Below are positions 36,379 to 46,665 of a DNA stretch of 64,000 bases, piece after piece (the first letter of the stretch is position 1; every line of letters begins with the position of its first letter). The notes under the pieces are model-generated. The model was given only the letters and a program-made list of their open reading frames with translations. It searched no databases and was not told the DNA's origin. Source of the DNA: Cellvibrio sp. UBA7671 (GTDB lineage Bacteria > Pseudomonadota > Gammaproteobacteria > Pseudomonadales > Cellvibrionaceae); NCBI GenBank assembly GCA_002483145.1, contig DLHJ01000014.1, forward strand, positions 1-64,000. The letters are read 5' to 3'. The translations under genes were made by a program, and so were the position numbers.

Positions 36379-39300
36379 TTATTTGCCGGTCGTCAAATGA
36401 TCTAATAAATCGACAACAGTTTGGATGCGCTTTTCAGTTGCTTCCAAATCCATTGTGAATTTCAGTTGATTGGCGCCTTCCAGCTTGTAGATGCGCGGTT
36501 GGCTTTGTACCAGTTTTACTATTTTGAGTGGATCCACCCGTGTGTCGCTGGAAAATTCAATTTTTCCGCCGCGTGCGTTAGCTTCCAGTTTGGTAATGCC
36601 AATCGTTTCGGCGGTAATTTTAATTTGCGTAACACGGAACAGGTTTTTAATTTGTTCGGGCAACATGCCAAAGCGGTTGATCATCTCAACTTGCAAGTCG
36701 CGCAGGGCTTCCTCGCTATCGGCATTGGCCAAACGTTTGTACATCACCAGCCGTGTGTGAACATCGGGCAAATAATCGGCAGGAATCAACGCCGGGATGC
36801 GCAGATTGATTTCAATTGCTTCGCTCAGTGCTTTTTCAAGATCCGCTTGCTTGCCTTGGCGAATTGCTTTTACCGCGCGATCCAGCATATCCATATAGAG
36901 CGAGAAGCCGATGGTTTGAATTTGGCCGCTTTGTTCGTCGCCCAATAATTCACCGGCACCGCGGATTTCCATATCGTAAGTTGCCAGGGTAAAACCTGCG
37001 CCCAAATCTTCCGCAGCGCTAATTGCTTCAAGGCGTTTTTGTGCATCGTCGGTCATCGAGCGGCGATCCGGCGTTAATAAATAGGCATAGGCTTGGTGAT
37101 GCGAACGGCCAACACGACCGCGCAATTGATGCAATTGTGCCAAGCCAAATTTATCGGCGCGGTTAATAATAATTGTGTTGGCGCTGGGGATATCGATACC
37201 AGTTTCGATAATCGTAGTGCAAACCATAATGTTGAAGCGTTTGTGATAAAAATCCGACATCACTCGTTCAAGATCGCGCTCGCGCATTTGGCCGTGGCCA
37301 ATACCAATGCGCGCCTCGGGAATTAATTCCTGCAACTCGCGCGCGACTTTCTCGATGGTGTCCACTTCATTATGCAGATAATAGACTTGGCCGCCGCGCA
37401 GGATTTCACGCAGTATCGCTTCTTTGATAACGGCTTCGTCATAGGTGCGCACAAATGTTTTTACCGATAAACGGCGTGCAGGTGGCGTAGCGATAATCGA
37501 TAAATCGCGAATGCCTGCCATCGACATATTGAGTGTGCGCGGAATTGGTGTGGCGGTGAGCGTAAGAATATCGATCTCCGCGCGCAGGGCTTTGATCTGG
37601 TCCTTTTGTCTTACACCAAAACGATGTTCTTCATCGATAATCAATAAACCCAGATCTTTAAATTTAATATCAGGAGATAAAAGCTTATGTGTGCCGACAA
37701 CGATATCCACTTTACCTTCTGCCAAACGCTCCAACACTTGGTTCACTTCTTTGGTGGTGCGGAAACGCGACAGCACTTCGACGGTGATTGGCCAATCTGC
37801 AAAGCGATCTTTTAAAGATTCATAATGCTGTTGGGCAAGCAGGGTGGTGGGCGCAAGAATCGCAACTTGTTTGCCGCTGTGGCTGGCAATAAAAGCGGCG
37901 CGCATGGCGACTTCGGTTTTACCAAAACCGACATCGCCGCACACAAGGCGATCCATCGGTTTGGACGAGAGCATATCTTCCATTACTGCTTCAATTGCGC
38001 GCTGCTGGTCGGCCGTTTCTTCAAACGGAAAGCTGGCGGAAAATGCTTCGTACGCAATTTTAGGATCGGGAAATTTGTGGCCTTTGCGCGCTGCACGGCG
38101 AGCATAGACTTCCAACAATTCTGCTGCGGTATCGCGGATTTGCTCGGCGGCTTTGCGGCGCGCTTTTTGCCATGACTCACTGCCGAGTTTATGCAGCGGC
38201 GCTAAATCATCTTCTGCACCACCGTAACGGCTGATTAAATGCAAGCTCGTCACCGGTACATAAAGCTTAGCTTCGTCGGCATATTCCAGCGTTAAAAATT
38301 CGTTGGTTTGGTTGTCGATGGTGATAGTTTCCAAACCGCGATAGCGGCCGACACCGTGGTCAATATGGACTACCGATGCGCCGATTTTTAATTCAGTCAG
38401 ATTTTTAACAATCAGATCGGCGTTGTCTTGCGTCTGTTTACGGCGGCGCTGCTGTTGGATGCGCTCACCAAACAATTGCGATTCAGAAATCAGCGCAATT
38501 TTAGGCTTGGTTTGTAATAAGCCCTGCTCAAGTGGCGCAACGGTGATGGCCAGTTTTTCGCTGTGCGCCAGAAATTCACTCCAGCTATCAACAGTCGTGG
38601 GGCGAACGCGGATGCGGCCTAATAATTCTAGCAAGGTTTCGCGGCGGCCTGCGGATTCTGCGCAAAATAATACTTTGCCATCAAACTCCATTAAAAAGGC
38701 TTGTATGGCGGCGAGGGGATTATCCGCTTGCGCGCGAATAGGCAGTGACGGAGTGGCAGCAGTGGCAAAGTTATAATTACCCGCTTTTTCTTCCAATGTT
38801 GCTGATTCGACAAAGGTGCGGGAATAATTCTTCAGGTTGCCAAAAAATTCATCGATAGCGAGATAAATATCGCGTGGCGCCAGCAGTGGGCGCAAAGGAT
38901 CTACCTTGCGGCTTTCATAGCGGCGCAATAATTCCAGCCAAAAGTTCTCGGCGGATTTTTCGATATCGCCCAGCGCATAAATTTGGGTGTTGACGGGCAG
39001 GTAATCAAATAGCGTGCTGCAAGCATCAAAAAATAACGGCAAATAATATTCGATACCAGGGGGCGATATGCCCGCACTCACATCCTGAAATACTGGACAG
39101 GCTTTGTGGTTGACATCAAATCGCTCCAACCATTTTTGTTTGAATAAACTGATCCCCGCTTTGTTTAGTGGGAATTCTTTGGCGGGCAGCAATTGGATTT
39201 TATCGACCTTGTCGATGGTCATCTGGTTTTCAGGGTCGAAGGTGCGCAGGCTTTCTATTTCGTCATCAAATAAATCGATGCGATAGGGCGTCTCGCTGCC

Positions 39301-39840
39301 CATGGGAAAAATATCGATGAGCGAGCCGCGCACTGCAAATTCGCCGTGTTCGTAAACTGTATCAACACAATGATAGCCAGCGCGCTCCAGGTTCTGGCGC
39401 AGTTGATTAGCGTCCAGTTTTTCGCCGACGGAAACCATAAGGCTATTGCCGACTAAATAGGATTGCGGCATGAGTCGCTGCAACAATGTAGTTACCGGAA
39501 CTACGAGAATGCCTTGTTTGACGCTGGGCAATTTATAGAGCGTGCTGAGGCGCTCTGAAATAATGTCTTGATGCGGCGAAATCGTATCGTAGGGCAGGGT
39601 TTCCCAATCAGCCAAATGCAATACCGGCAGCGGGTCCTGTCCTTTTGCGAAAAACGATAGCTCGCCCTCCATGCGAATGGCGGCACTGGTGTCGGCAGTC
39701 ACCACTAAGCTCAGGCCTTGATAAGCTCGAGCGGCATTCACAATGGTGAGTGCTTGGGCGCTGCCAAATAGCTGTCCCCAATAGTGACGGTTGCCGGGCT
39801 TGTTAGAGATGGGAGGATTACTTGGGAGCTGTTGGGTCAT
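36379..39840 (-). CDS. mfd: Transcription-repair coupling factor
   Basis: The 1153-residue motor protein removes stalled RNA polymerase at DNA lesions and recruits UvrA. Domains in order: UvrB-like N-terminal modules (about 1-340), the RNA-polymerase-interaction domain with VHIDHGVGRYRGL (about 490-500), the RecG-like translocase with Walker A VCGDVGFGKTEVA, Walker B DEEHRFG and ATPIPRT, and the C-terminal TRCF domain. Length matches E. coli Mfd (1148). The frame extends 74 codons upstream, but the ATG at 39840 gives the family N-terminus MTQQLPSNPP. csiV follows in the same direction. Confidence 0.97.
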   Translation of the reverse strand: MTQQLPSNPPISNKPGNRHYWGQLFGSAQALTIVNAARAYQGLSLVVTADTSAAIRMEGELSFFAKGQDPLPVLHLADWETLPYDTISPHQDIISERLSTLYKLPSVKQGILVVPVTTLLQRLMPQSYLVGNSLMVSVGEKLDANQLRQNLERAGYHCVDTVYEHGEFAVRGSLIDIFPMGSETPYRIDLFDDEIESLRTFDPENQMTIDKVDKIQLLPAKEFPLNKAGISLFKQKWLERFDVNHKACPVFQDVSAGISPPGIEYYLPLFFDACSTLFDYLPVNTQIYALGDIEKSAENFWLELLRRYESRKVDPLRPLLAPRDIYLAIDEFFGNLKNYSRTFVESATLEEKAGNYNFATAATPSLPIRAQADNPLAAIQAFLMEFDGKVLFCAESAGRRETLLELLGRIRVRPTTVDSWSEFLAHSEKLAITVAPLEQGLLQTKPKIALISESQLFGERIQQQRRRKQTQDNADLIVKNLTELKIGASVVHIDHGVGRYRGLETITIDNQTNEFLTLEYADEAKLYVPVTSLHLISRYGGAEDDLAPLHKLGSESWQKARRKAAEQIRDTAAELLEVYARRAARKGHKFPDPKIAYEAFSASFPFEETADQQRAIEAVMEDMLSSKPMDRLVCGDVGFGKTEVAMRAAFIASHSGKQVAILAPTTLLAQQHYESLKDRFADWPITVEVLSRFRTTKEVNQVLERLAEGKVDIVVGTHKLLSPDIKFKDLGLLIIDEEHRFGVRQKDQIKALRAEIDILTLTATPIPRTLNMSMAGIRDLSIIATPPARRLSVKTFVRTYDEAVIKEAILREILRGGQVYYLHNEVDTIEKVARELQELIPEARIGIGHGQMRERDLERVMSDFYHKRFNIMVCTTIIETGIDIPSANTIIINRADKFGLAQLHQLRGRVGRSHHQAYAYLLTPDRRSMTDDAQKRLEAISAAEDLGAGFTLATYDMEIRGAGELLGDEQSGQIQTIGFSLYMDMLDRAVKAIRQGKQADLEKALSEAIEINLRIPALIPADYLPDVHTRLVMYKRLANADSEEALRDLQVEMINRFGMLPEQIKNLFRVTQIKITAETIGITKLEANARGGKIEFSSDTRVDPLKIVKLVQSQPRIYKLEGANQLKFTMDLEATEKRIQTVVDLLDHLTTGK

Positions 39841-40411
39841 AAATCGTTTATTAATCGCACGTCCAATAGGTGGTGCGCATTTTACCTGTGTTATGAAGCC
39901 TCTTGGGTGGCTGCTATGCAAATAAAAAATCAAAAAGATATTTGCCACTATGCTTAATCGATGTGCAAGCTTAATGAGAAGAGTTTTCATTGCTGCATTT
40001 GTAAGTGAGAAATGAGCGTAAAAAGAATTCGAATTTACCGAAAACGTGAGTAAAACATGCATCAAATCAATGCATTGCTATGGTGCTTGGTCGGGGTGGC
40101 GTTTATAATTCGCGGGTTTTATCGGGGCTAACTAAAACTTCTCATAAATCAATCTCTTGTGTGTTCTTTGCGCTTTGTGGGGCAGATGTTGATACAGAAA
40201 TTGGCTGAAAGTTACTTGCCCTATGCTCCAGCGGTTTATTTACATCGTAGATACGCTCTGGTGCGCTCGCAGCCCAAGCACCTCCTCCACAAAGTCCCAT
40301 CCAGTTCCCGCCAGGAAGTAACTGGATGATGACAGCTGGTTTATCGCTTGCTGCATCCTCACGGCCTGGGTTACCAGGTCTACATCCACAAGAACGACTA
40401 GGCAGAGACGT
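39841..40411 (+). promoter_or_regulatory. mfd-nqrA intergenic region with probable structured nqrA leader
   Basis: These 571 bp hold no convincing gene. A perfect TATAAT at 40104-40109 (no clear -35) would give a leader of about 295 nt before nqrA. Two clean hairpins lie in it: CATCCAGTT (40298-40306) with AACTGGATG (40320-40328), and GGCCTGG (40363-40369) with CCAGGTC (40374-40380) around GTTA, about 32 nt before the nqrA ATG. The last could control ribosome access. Long conserved nqrA leaders have been reported in marine gammaproteobacteria as RNA motifs; identity with them is not shown here. Confidence 0.45.
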
Positions 40412-41755
40412 ATGATAAAGATTCGTCGAGGATTGGATTTGCCCATTACCGGCAGCCCCAATCAATCTATTGAAGATGGCCCGCAGGTTCGCCAGGTAGC
40501 TTTAATCGGGTTTGATTACCATGGTATGAAGCCCACTATGGCGGTACAGGTTGGTGATAAAGTGAAACTCGGTCAGGAATTGTTTTCTGATAAAAAGAAC
40601 CCCGGTGTTATTTACACTGCGCCTGCATCAGGTACTGTAAGCGCCATTAATCGCGGCGACCAGCGCGTATTCCACTCTGTGGTAATTGATGTGGAAGGTG
40701 ATGATGCTATCGAGTTTGCTAAATATCCAGCTAATGATTTGGCTGGCTTGTCACGTGAAAGTGTCCAGCAAAATTTAGTGCAATCCGGTCTTTGGACTGC
40801 GCTGCGCACTCGTCCCTACAGCAAAGCACCAGCATTGGATTCAAAACCAAGTTCGATTTTTGTGCAGGCAATTGATACCAACCCATTAGCCTCTAACCCA
40901 CATGTCATTATCGCAGGCAAAAAAGACGCTTTTGCGAATGGTTTGACGGTATTGGCGCGGTTGACTGACGGCAAAGTATTTGTCTGCCAGGCTGAAGGTG
41001 TAGATCTTCCCAAAGGGCAGGGCAGCAATATTGTCACTGAGACTTTTGCTGGCGTTCATCCAGCGGGCAATCCGGGCACTCACATTCATTTCCTTGATCC
41101 AGTCAATGCACATAAAACGGTATGGACTATCGGTTATCAAGACGTGATTGCTGTAGGTGAGTTGTTCACTACCGGTAAATTGAATGTTGAGCGTGTTGTT
41201 GCGCTGGCTGGTCCTCAGGTAGAGCGTCCACGTTTGGTGCGCACTCGCATTGGTGCCAATCTGGGTGAATTAACCCAAGGCCAAACCAAAGCCGGTGAAA
41301 ACCGCGTAATTTCAGGTTCGGTATTCGGTGGTCGTCGTTCTCATGGCAACCTGAGCTTCCTTGGTCGCTTCCACAATCAAGTCAGTGTGTTGCTCGAAGG
41401 CCGTGAACGCGAAATGCTCCACTACCTGCGCGCGGGTGCTGATAAGTTCTCCGTATTGGGAATTTACTTATCGAAATTACTTCCCTTAAAAGCCTTCAAC
41501 TTCACTACCTCAACCAATGGCTCCGAGCGCGCCATGGTGCCGGTAGGCTCTTATGAGAAGGTGATGCCACTGGATATCCTGCCAACACAATTGCTGCGTT
41601 CATTGATTGTGGGCGATACCGAAATGGCACAAAAACTGGGTTGCCTTGAATTGGACGAAGAAGATTTGGCGCTGTGCACTTTTGTGTGCCCTGGCAAATA
41701 CGAATACGGCCCGATTCTGCGCAACAACCTTACCCGTATTGAGCAGGAGGGCTAA
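40412..41755 (+). CDS. nqrA: Na+-translocating NADH:quinone reductase subunit A
   Basis: The 447-residue cytoplasmic-side subunit of Na+-NQR starts [12 protein letters not shown], with the family segments [36 protein letters not shown] and [13 protein letters not shown]. The complex oxidises NADH, reduces ubiquinone and exports sodium. Six structural genes nqrABCDEF follow in order with overlaps or short gaps, so the complex is complete. nqrB begins 3 nt after its stop. Confidence 0.97.
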   Translation: MIKIRRGLDLPITGSPNQSIEDGPQVRQVALIGFDYHGMKPTMAVQVGDKVKLGQELFSDKKNPGVIYTAPASGTVSAINRGDQRVFHSVVIDVEGDDAIEFAKYPANDLAGLSRESVQQNLVQSGLWTALRTRPYSKAPALDSKPSSIFVQAIDTNPLASNPHVIIAGKKDAFANGLTVLARLTDGKVFVCQAEGVDLPKGQGSNIVTETFAGVHPAGNPGTHIHFLDPVNAHKTVWTIGYQDVIAVGELFTTGKLNVERVVALAGPQVERPRLVRTRIGANLGELTQGQTKAGENRVISGSVFGGRRSHGNLSFLGRFHNQVSVLLEGREREMLHYLRAGADKFSVLGIYLSKLLPLKAFNFTTSTNGSERAMVPVGSYEKVMPLDILPTQLLRSLIVGDTEMAQKLGCLELDEEDLALCTFVCPGKYEYGPILRNNLTRIEQEG

Positions 41756-41758
41756 TTG

Positions 41759-42961
41759 ATGAGTCTGCGAAAGATACTCGACAATATGGAGCCGCATTTC
41801 CATAAAGGCGGCAAATATGAAAAATGGTATGCGCTCTATGAAGCAGCGGACACCATTTTTTACAAACCTGCAGATGTAACCAAATCTACTGCTCACGTCC
41901 GCGATGGCGTAGATTTGAAGCGTATTATGATCACCGTATGGCTTTGCGCATTTCCCGCAATGTTCTTCGGTATGTATAACGTGGGTTTGCAGGCGAACAC
42001 AATTCTTGCTGCAACCGGTGCAACCGGTATCGATAACTGGCACGGCGCTTTGACAGCGATGTTTGCTGGACATAATCCCGACAGTATCTGGGATAACCTT
42101 GTGCTCGGTGCTGCTTACTTCCTTCCTATATATGCCACCGTATTTATCGTGGGTGGTATTTGGGAGGTATGGTTTGCGATGGTTCGCGGCCATGAAGTCA
42201 ACGAAGGATTCTTCGTGACCTCTATCCTGTTCGCCTTGACCTGTCCACCAGATTTGCCTTTGTGGCAAGCGGCGCTGGGTATCAGTTTCGGTGTAGTGAT
42301 TGGTAAAGAAGTTTTTGGCGGTACTGGTAAAAACTTCCTCAACCCTGCACTCACTGGTCGTGCTTTCCTGTTCTTTGCCTACCCTGCAGAAATGTCGGGT
42401 GATGCAGTCTGGACTGCGGTTGATGGCTACACAGGCGCAACTTCACTTTCTATTGCTGCGCAAAATGGTATGGATGCGCTGGCAGGCCACGTTACCTGGA
42501 TGGATGCATTCCTTGGTTTTGAGCAAGGTTCTATAGGTGAAACCTCCGTATTGGCGTTGATGATTGGCGGTATTGCTCTGTTAGTGATGGGCATTGCTTC
42601 TACGCGTATCGTGCTCGGAGTTTTGATTGGTACCGTACTGACTGTGTTGCTCTACAACTGGTTAGGCGCAGATAGCAAAAACCCAATGTTCCAGATGCCG
42701 TTCTGGTGGCACTTTGTTCTGGGTGGTTTTGCCTTCGGTTTGTTCTTTATGGCGACCGACCCCGTGTCTGCCTCTATGACAAATACGGGTAAGTGGATTT
42801 TCGGTGGATTGATTGGCTTTATGGTAATCACGATTCGTGTGGTTAACCCGGCTTATCCAGAAGGCATGATGTTGGCAATTTTGTTTGCGAACATGTTTGC
42901 TCCAACCATCGACTACTTCGTCGTTCAATCCAACATTAAACGGAGACTGGCGCGTGGCTAA
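41759..42961 (+). CDS. nqrB: Na+-translocating NADH:quinone reductase subunit B
   Basis: The 400-residue inner-membrane subunit has about ten hydrophobic segments and carries covalent FMN: the attachment Thr lies in the GATSLS motif (about residue 224). It also binds riboflavin in relatives. The ATG at 41759 is preferred over an adjoining TTG (41756), with AGGAGG just upstream. The stop overlaps the GTG start of nqrC. Confidence 0.97.
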   Translation: MSLRKILDNMEPHFHKGGKYEKWYALYEAADTIFYKPADVTKSTAHVRDGVDLKRIMITVWLCAFPAMFFGMYNVGLQANTILAATGATGIDNWHGALTAMFAGHNPDSIWDNLVLGAAYFLPIYATVFIVGGIWEVWFAMVRGHEVNEGFFVTSILFALTCPPDLPLWQAALGISFGVVIGKEVFGGTGKNFLNPALTGRAFLFFAYPAEMSGDAVWTAVDGYTGATSLSIAAQNGMDALAGHVTWMDAFLGFEQGSIGETSVLALMIGGIALLVMGIASTRIVLGVLIGTVLTVLLYNWLGADSKNPMFQMPFWWHFVLGGFAFGLFFMATDPVSASMTNTGKWIFGGLIGFMVITIRVVNPAYPEGMMLAILFANMFAPTIDYFVVQSNIKRRLARG

Positions 42962-43730
42962 CCAACAAACAGCAAAATATACCATCACAGTCACATTGAT
43001 TATGTGCTTGGTGGCATCCGTACTGGTAGCTGGTTCGGCAGTCCTGTTGAGACCCGCACAGGTTGCTAACAAAGCACTGGATTTCAAACGCAATGTGCTG
43101 TCGATTGCAGGCATTTTGAATAAAGATCAGTCAGTTGAAGAGCAGTTCAAACAAGTTGAGATTAAAATTGTTGATCTGAGCACCGGTCGTTTTACCGATG
43201 CCATCACTGACATTGAAAAATTTGATCAAAATGCGTCAGCTAAAAAGCCAGATCTTTCCGATAAGTTGTCAGCAGAAGAAGACATCGCAAAAATCATCAG
43301 CCGTGAAAAGTACGCCAAAGTATTTTTGGTAAACGATGCTAATGGTTTGTCAAAGGTGATTCTGCCTGTGCGCGGTTATGGTCTCTGGTCAACTATGTCA
43401 GGTTTTGTTGCATTGGATAAAGACCTGAATACTGTCCTCGGTTTCGGTTTCTACTCTCATGCTGAAACCCCTGGCCTTGGGGGCGAAGTTGATAATCCAA
43501 AGTGGAAACAAATTTGGATTGGCAAAAAGATTTACTCAGAAACCGGTGAAGTTAAAATCGACGTGATCAAAGGTCATGTAGATGATGCAACTGCCGATGC
43601 CGAGTACAAAGTAGATGGTTTGTCAGGTGCAACACTTACCAGTAATGGTGTGCGTAATCTGATGAAGTTTTGGATGGGCGACAAGGGTTATAAATCATTC
43701 CTTGCTAACTTGAAGAACGGAGAAGCGTAA
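42954..43730 (+). CDS. nqrC: Na+-translocating NADH:quinone reductase subunit C
   Basis: The 258-residue subunit has one N-terminal membrane helix (about 8-30) and a periplasmic FMN-binding domain with the flavinylation motif SGATLT (about residues 222-227). GGAGA lies seven bases before the GTG at 42954, which overlaps nqrB by 8 nt; the frame extends upstream but without a family match. The flavin transferase ApbE needed for this Thr is not encoded nearby. Confidence 0.95.
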   Translation: MANQQTAKYTITVTLIMCLVASVLVAGSAVLLRPAQVANKALDFKRNVLSIAGILNKDQSVEEQFKQVEIKIVDLSTGRFTDAITDIEKFDQNASAKKPDLSDKLSAEEDIAKIISREKYAKVFLVNDANGLSKVILPVRGYGLWSTMSGFVALDKDLNTVLGFGFYSHAETPGLGGEVDNPKWKQIWIGKKIYSETGEVKIDVIKGHVDDATADAEYKVDGLSGATLTSNGVRNLMKFWMGDKGYKSFLANLKNGEA

Positions 43731-43732
43731 TC

Positions 43733-44401
43733 ATGAGTACGAAAACCAAAGATCTTCTCGTAAAACCAATTTTGGAAAATAACCCGGTTATTTTGCAAAT
43801 TTTGGGCATTTGTTCTGCCTTGGCAGTAACGTCCAGTGTGAAAGTTAGTTTGGTAATGGCGATAGGTTTGACTCTGGTATCTGCTTTTTCCAACTTCTTC
43901 GTATCTCTGGTGCGTAATTTTCTACCTAACAGTGTGCGTATTATTGCGCAGATGATCATTATCTCTGCATTAGTAATCGTGGTTGATCAGGTATTGAAAG
44001 CGGTCGCTTACGACATTAGTAAACAGCTTTCAGTATTTGTTGGTTTGATTATTACCAACTGTATCGTGATGGGTCGTACGGAAGCATTTGCACTGAAAAA
44101 TCCACCAATTCCAAGCTTTATGGATGGTATTGGGCACGGCTTGGGCTATTCGGCATTGCTGATTGTCATTGCGACTTTCCGTGAAATTTTCGGTGCGGGC
44201 AAGTGGTTTGGTATCCAAATTCTGCCTACCGTTTCTGAAGGCGGTTGGTACGTACCTAACGGATTGCTGCTGCTCCCTCCAAGTGCTTTCTTCATCATCG
44301 GTATTATCATTTGGGGTATGCGTACCTGGAAGAAAAATCAGGTAGAGAAAGCGGACTTTAAAATCGCTCCTAACTCAACTACCACACAGGAGATCGCATA
44401 A
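43733..44401 (+). CDS. nqrD: Na+-translocating NADH:quinone reductase subunit D
   Basis: The 222-residue integral membrane subunit has six hydrophobic segments and the family motif [12 protein letters not shown] (about residues 99-110), with [17 protein letters not shown] following. NqrD and NqrE are homologous and sit face to face in the membrane, sharing an iron site. It starts 2 nt after nqrC and overlaps nqrE by one base. Confidence 0.97.
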   Translation: MSTKTKDLLVKPILENNPVILQILGICSALAVTSSVKVSLVMAIGLTLVSAFSNFFVSLVRNFLPNSVRIIAQMIIISALVIVVDQVLKAVAYDISKQLSVFVGLIITNCIVMGRTEAFALKNPPIPSFMDGIGHGLGYSALLIVIATFREIFGAGKWFGIQILPTVSEGGWYVPNGLLLLPPSAFFIIGIIIWGMRTWKKNQVEKADFKIAPNSTTTQEIA

Positions 44402-45009
44402 TGGAACAGTTGCTCGGTTTGTTTGTGCGCTCGATTTTTATCGAGAACATGGCGCTCGCGTTCTTTTTGGGTATGTGCTCATTTATGGCAATGTCCAAAA
44501 AAATTAACGCGGCTATCGGTTTGGGTATTGCGGTTATCGTTGTGCAAACCTTAACCGTTCCGGCTAACAACCTGATTTTGACTTATCTGTTGAAAGAGGA
44601 TGCACTGGCGTGGGCTGGTGTAACCGGCGTTGATTTAACTTTCCTCAGCTTTATTTCTTTTATCGGTGTGATTGCTGCGATTGTGCAGATTATGGAAATT
44701 GTGATGGATAAATATATGCCAGCGCTTTACAACGCGCTGGGTGTGTTTTTGCCATTGATTACCGTGAACTGCGTAATTATGGCGGGTTCGCTGTTCATGG
44801 TTGAGCGCGACTATCATTTTGTCGAGAGTGTTGTTTACGGTGTTGGTTCTGGAACCGGTTGGGCAATTGCTATCGTTGTGCTTGCCAGCATCAAAGAGAA
44901 AATGAAGTACTCCGATGTACCTGAAGGTCTTCGTGGCTTAGGTATTACCTTTATCACCGTGGGATTGATGTCATTGGGCTTTATGTCCTTTGGCGGCATC
45001 TCTCTCTAG
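44401..45009 (+). CDS. nqrE: Na+-translocating NADH:quinone reductase subunit E
   Basis: The 202-residue membrane subunit resembles NqrD, with six hydrophobic segments and conserved Cys in [12 protein letters not shown] (about residue 26) and [12 protein letters not shown] (about residue 120), the positions linked to the intramembrane iron centre. The ATG overlaps the nqrD stop (TAATG). Confidence 0.97.
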   Translation: MEQLLGLFVRSIFIENMALAFFLGMCSFMAMSKKINAAIGLGIAVIVVQTLTVPANNLILTYLLKEDALAWAGVTGVDLTFLSFISFIGVIAAIVQIMEIVMDKYMPALYNALGVFLPLITVNCVIMAGSLFMVERDYHFVESVVYGVGSGTGWAIAIVVLASIKEKMKYSDVPEGLRGLGITFITVGLMSLGFMSFGGISL

Positions 45010-45026
45010 GCTAAGCGAGGAATCCA

Positions 45027-46250
45027 ATGAATACCGAGATTTTATTAGGCGTAGGAATGTTCACCTTCATCGTGCTTGCACTGGTGGTGGTGATTCTTGT
45101 TGCCCAAGCAAAATTAGTGAACAGCGGCGATGTGCAAATTCTTATCAATGATGAGAAGACCATTACAGTTCCAGCAGGCGGTAAGCTGCTGCAGACACTC
45201 GCAGCGAGCAACGTATTTTTAGCTTCAGCTTGTGGTGGCGGTGGTAGCTGTGCTCAATGTAAATGTGTGGTGAACGATGGTGGCGGCTCTATTCTGCCAA
45301 CAGAAGAAGCGCACTTTAATCGTCGTGAGCAAAATGAAGGTTGGCGTTTGAGCTGTCAGGTTCCGGTAAAACAAAACATGAAAATTCATGTTCCGGAAGA
45401 AGTGTTTGGTGTGAAGCAGTGGGTAACTACTGTGGAGTCCAATCCTAACGTGGCGACTTTTATCAAAGAGTTGACGCTGCGTCTGCCTGAAGGTGAAAGT
45501 GTTGATTTCCGTGCGGGTGGTTATGTACAACTTGAGTGCCCACCCCACCATGTTAAATTTTCTGACTTTGATATCGAGCCTGAGTATCGCGGTGATTGGG
45601 AGCGTTTTGGTTTCTTTAATTTGGAATCAAAAGTAACCGAGCCGGTGATTCGCGCCTATTCGATGGCAAACTATCCTGAAGAAAAAGGTGTGGTTAAGTT
45701 CAATATCCGTATTGCAACTCCTCCACCCAAATCGCAGGGTATTGCTCCTGGTCAAATGTCTTCCTACGTGTTCAGCTTGAAGCCGGGCGATAAGATTACT
45801 GTGTACGGTCCATTTGGTGAGTTCTTCGCCAAGAAGACCAATGCAGAGATGGTGTTTATCGGCGGTGGTGCTGGTATGGCGCCGATGCGCTCGCATATTT
45901 TTGATCAGCTGCGCCGCTTGAAAACCGATCGTAAAATGACTTTCTGGTACGGGGCTCGCTCTCTGCGTGAGCTGTTCTATAAAGAAGATTACGACATGCT
46001 GCAAGCTGAGAACGAAAACTTCAAATGGCATGTGGCGCTGTCCGATCCTCAACCAGAGGATAATTGGTCAGGCTTGACCGGATTTATTCACAATGTTCTC
46101 TACGAGAATTATTTGAAAGATCATCCGGCACCAGAAGATTGTGAGTTTTATATGTGCGGCCCACCAATGATGAACGCCGCCGTAATTAAAATGTTGAAGA
46201 GTCTGGGAGTTGAGGACGACAACATTTTGCTCGACGACTTCGGTGGTTAA
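45027..46250 (+). CDS. nqrF: Na+-translocating NADH:quinone reductase subunit F
   Basis: The 407-residue electron-entry subunit has an N-terminal membrane helix (about 4-25), a [2Fe-2S] domain with [13 protein letters not shown] (about 69-81) and a distal Cys (LSCQVPV), then FAD-binding RAYSMAN and NADH-binding [15 protein letters not shown] domains. It accepts hydride from NADH and passes electrons to NqrD/E and NqrC. It is the last structural gene, 17 nt after nqrE; a terminator follows, then nqrM. Confidence 0.97.
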   Translation: MNTEILLGVGMFTFIVLALVVVILVAQAKLVNSGDVQILINDEKTITVPAGGKLLQTLAASNVFLASACGGGGSCAQCKCVVNDGGGSILPTEEAHFNRREQNEGWRLSCQVPVKQNMKIHVPEEVFGVKQWVTTVESNPNVATFIKELTLRLPEGESVDFRAGGYVQLECPPHHVKFSDFDIEPEYRGDWERFGFFNLESKVTEPVIRAYSMANYPEEKGVVKFNIRIATPPPKSQGIAPGQMSSYVFSLKPGDKITVYGPFGEFFAKKTNAEMVFIGGGAGMAPMRSHIFDQLRRLKTDRKMTFWYGARSLRELFYKEDYDMLQAENENFKWHVALSDPQPEDNWSGLTGFIHNVLYENYLKDHPAPEDCEFYMCGPPMMNAAVIKMLKSLGVEDDNILLDDFGG

Positions 46251-46259
46251 TGCATAAGG

Positions 46260-46296
46260 AAAACGAGGCTGGGTAACCTGCCTCGTTTTTTCTTTT
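46260..46296 (+). terminator. Intrinsic terminator after nqrF
   Basis: AAACGAGGC (46261-46269) pairs with GCCTCGTTT (46280-46288) around a 10-nt loop, then T-rich TTCTTTT. It lies between nqrF and nqrM, so nqrM is at least partly separate or reached by readthrough. Confidence 0.88.
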
Positions 46297-46350
46297 AGTG
46301 GTAAGTATTTTTAAATTCTTAATAAAGGCATTGTTGCCTGGGAGTCAATC

Positions 46351-46605
46351 GTGGCTGTTCTTGTGGTTACTCTATTAGTGATGTTGTTTGTTGCGCTCGC
46401 ATTGTCTATCAGTGTTCTCGCCGGAAGAAAACCAGTATCGGGCTCTTGCGGAGGTGTTGGTAAGGCGCTCGGTGATCCTAATTATGTGTGTGAGCTTTGT
46501 GGTGGCGATGAAGCCAAGTGTGCCGAGGAAAAAGCAAAGCCAACACGGTCTGCAACAGACAGTGCCGATCTTTCTTATGATGCGAGCAGGCCATCAAAAA
46601 AGTAA
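46351..46605 (+). CDS. nqrM: Na+-NQR maturation protein NqrM (DUF539)
   Basis: The 84-residue protein has one N-terminal membrane helix (about 2-22), then a Cys-rich segment SGSCGG and CELCGGDEAKC (four Cys at about 33, 46, 49, 55). NqrM is needed to insert the iron of the NqrD/E site. GGGAG lies before the GTG at 46351. In Pseudomonas an apbE-like gene sits between nqrF and nqrM; here the gap is only 100 nt and holds a terminator. Confidence 0.92.
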   Translation: MAVLVVTLLVMLFVALALSISVLAGRKPVSGSCGGVGKALGDPNYVCELCGGDEAKCAEEKAKPTRSATDSADLSYDASRPSKK

Positions 46606-46665
46606 AAAGGAATAATTGTTGCTAGACTATCAGCGTATTCGGTTAATAAGATTAAGGGGAATAAA

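Noticed and set aside
36379..40065. mfd with a 74-residue N-terminal extension
   Set aside because: The extension has no family match; length and N-terminus fit the ATG at 39840.
40142..40465. A 107-codon minus-strand frame in the mfd-nqrA gap
   Set aside because: It overlaps the nqrA start, has low-complexity composition and no ribosome-binding site; the region is better read as promoter and leader.
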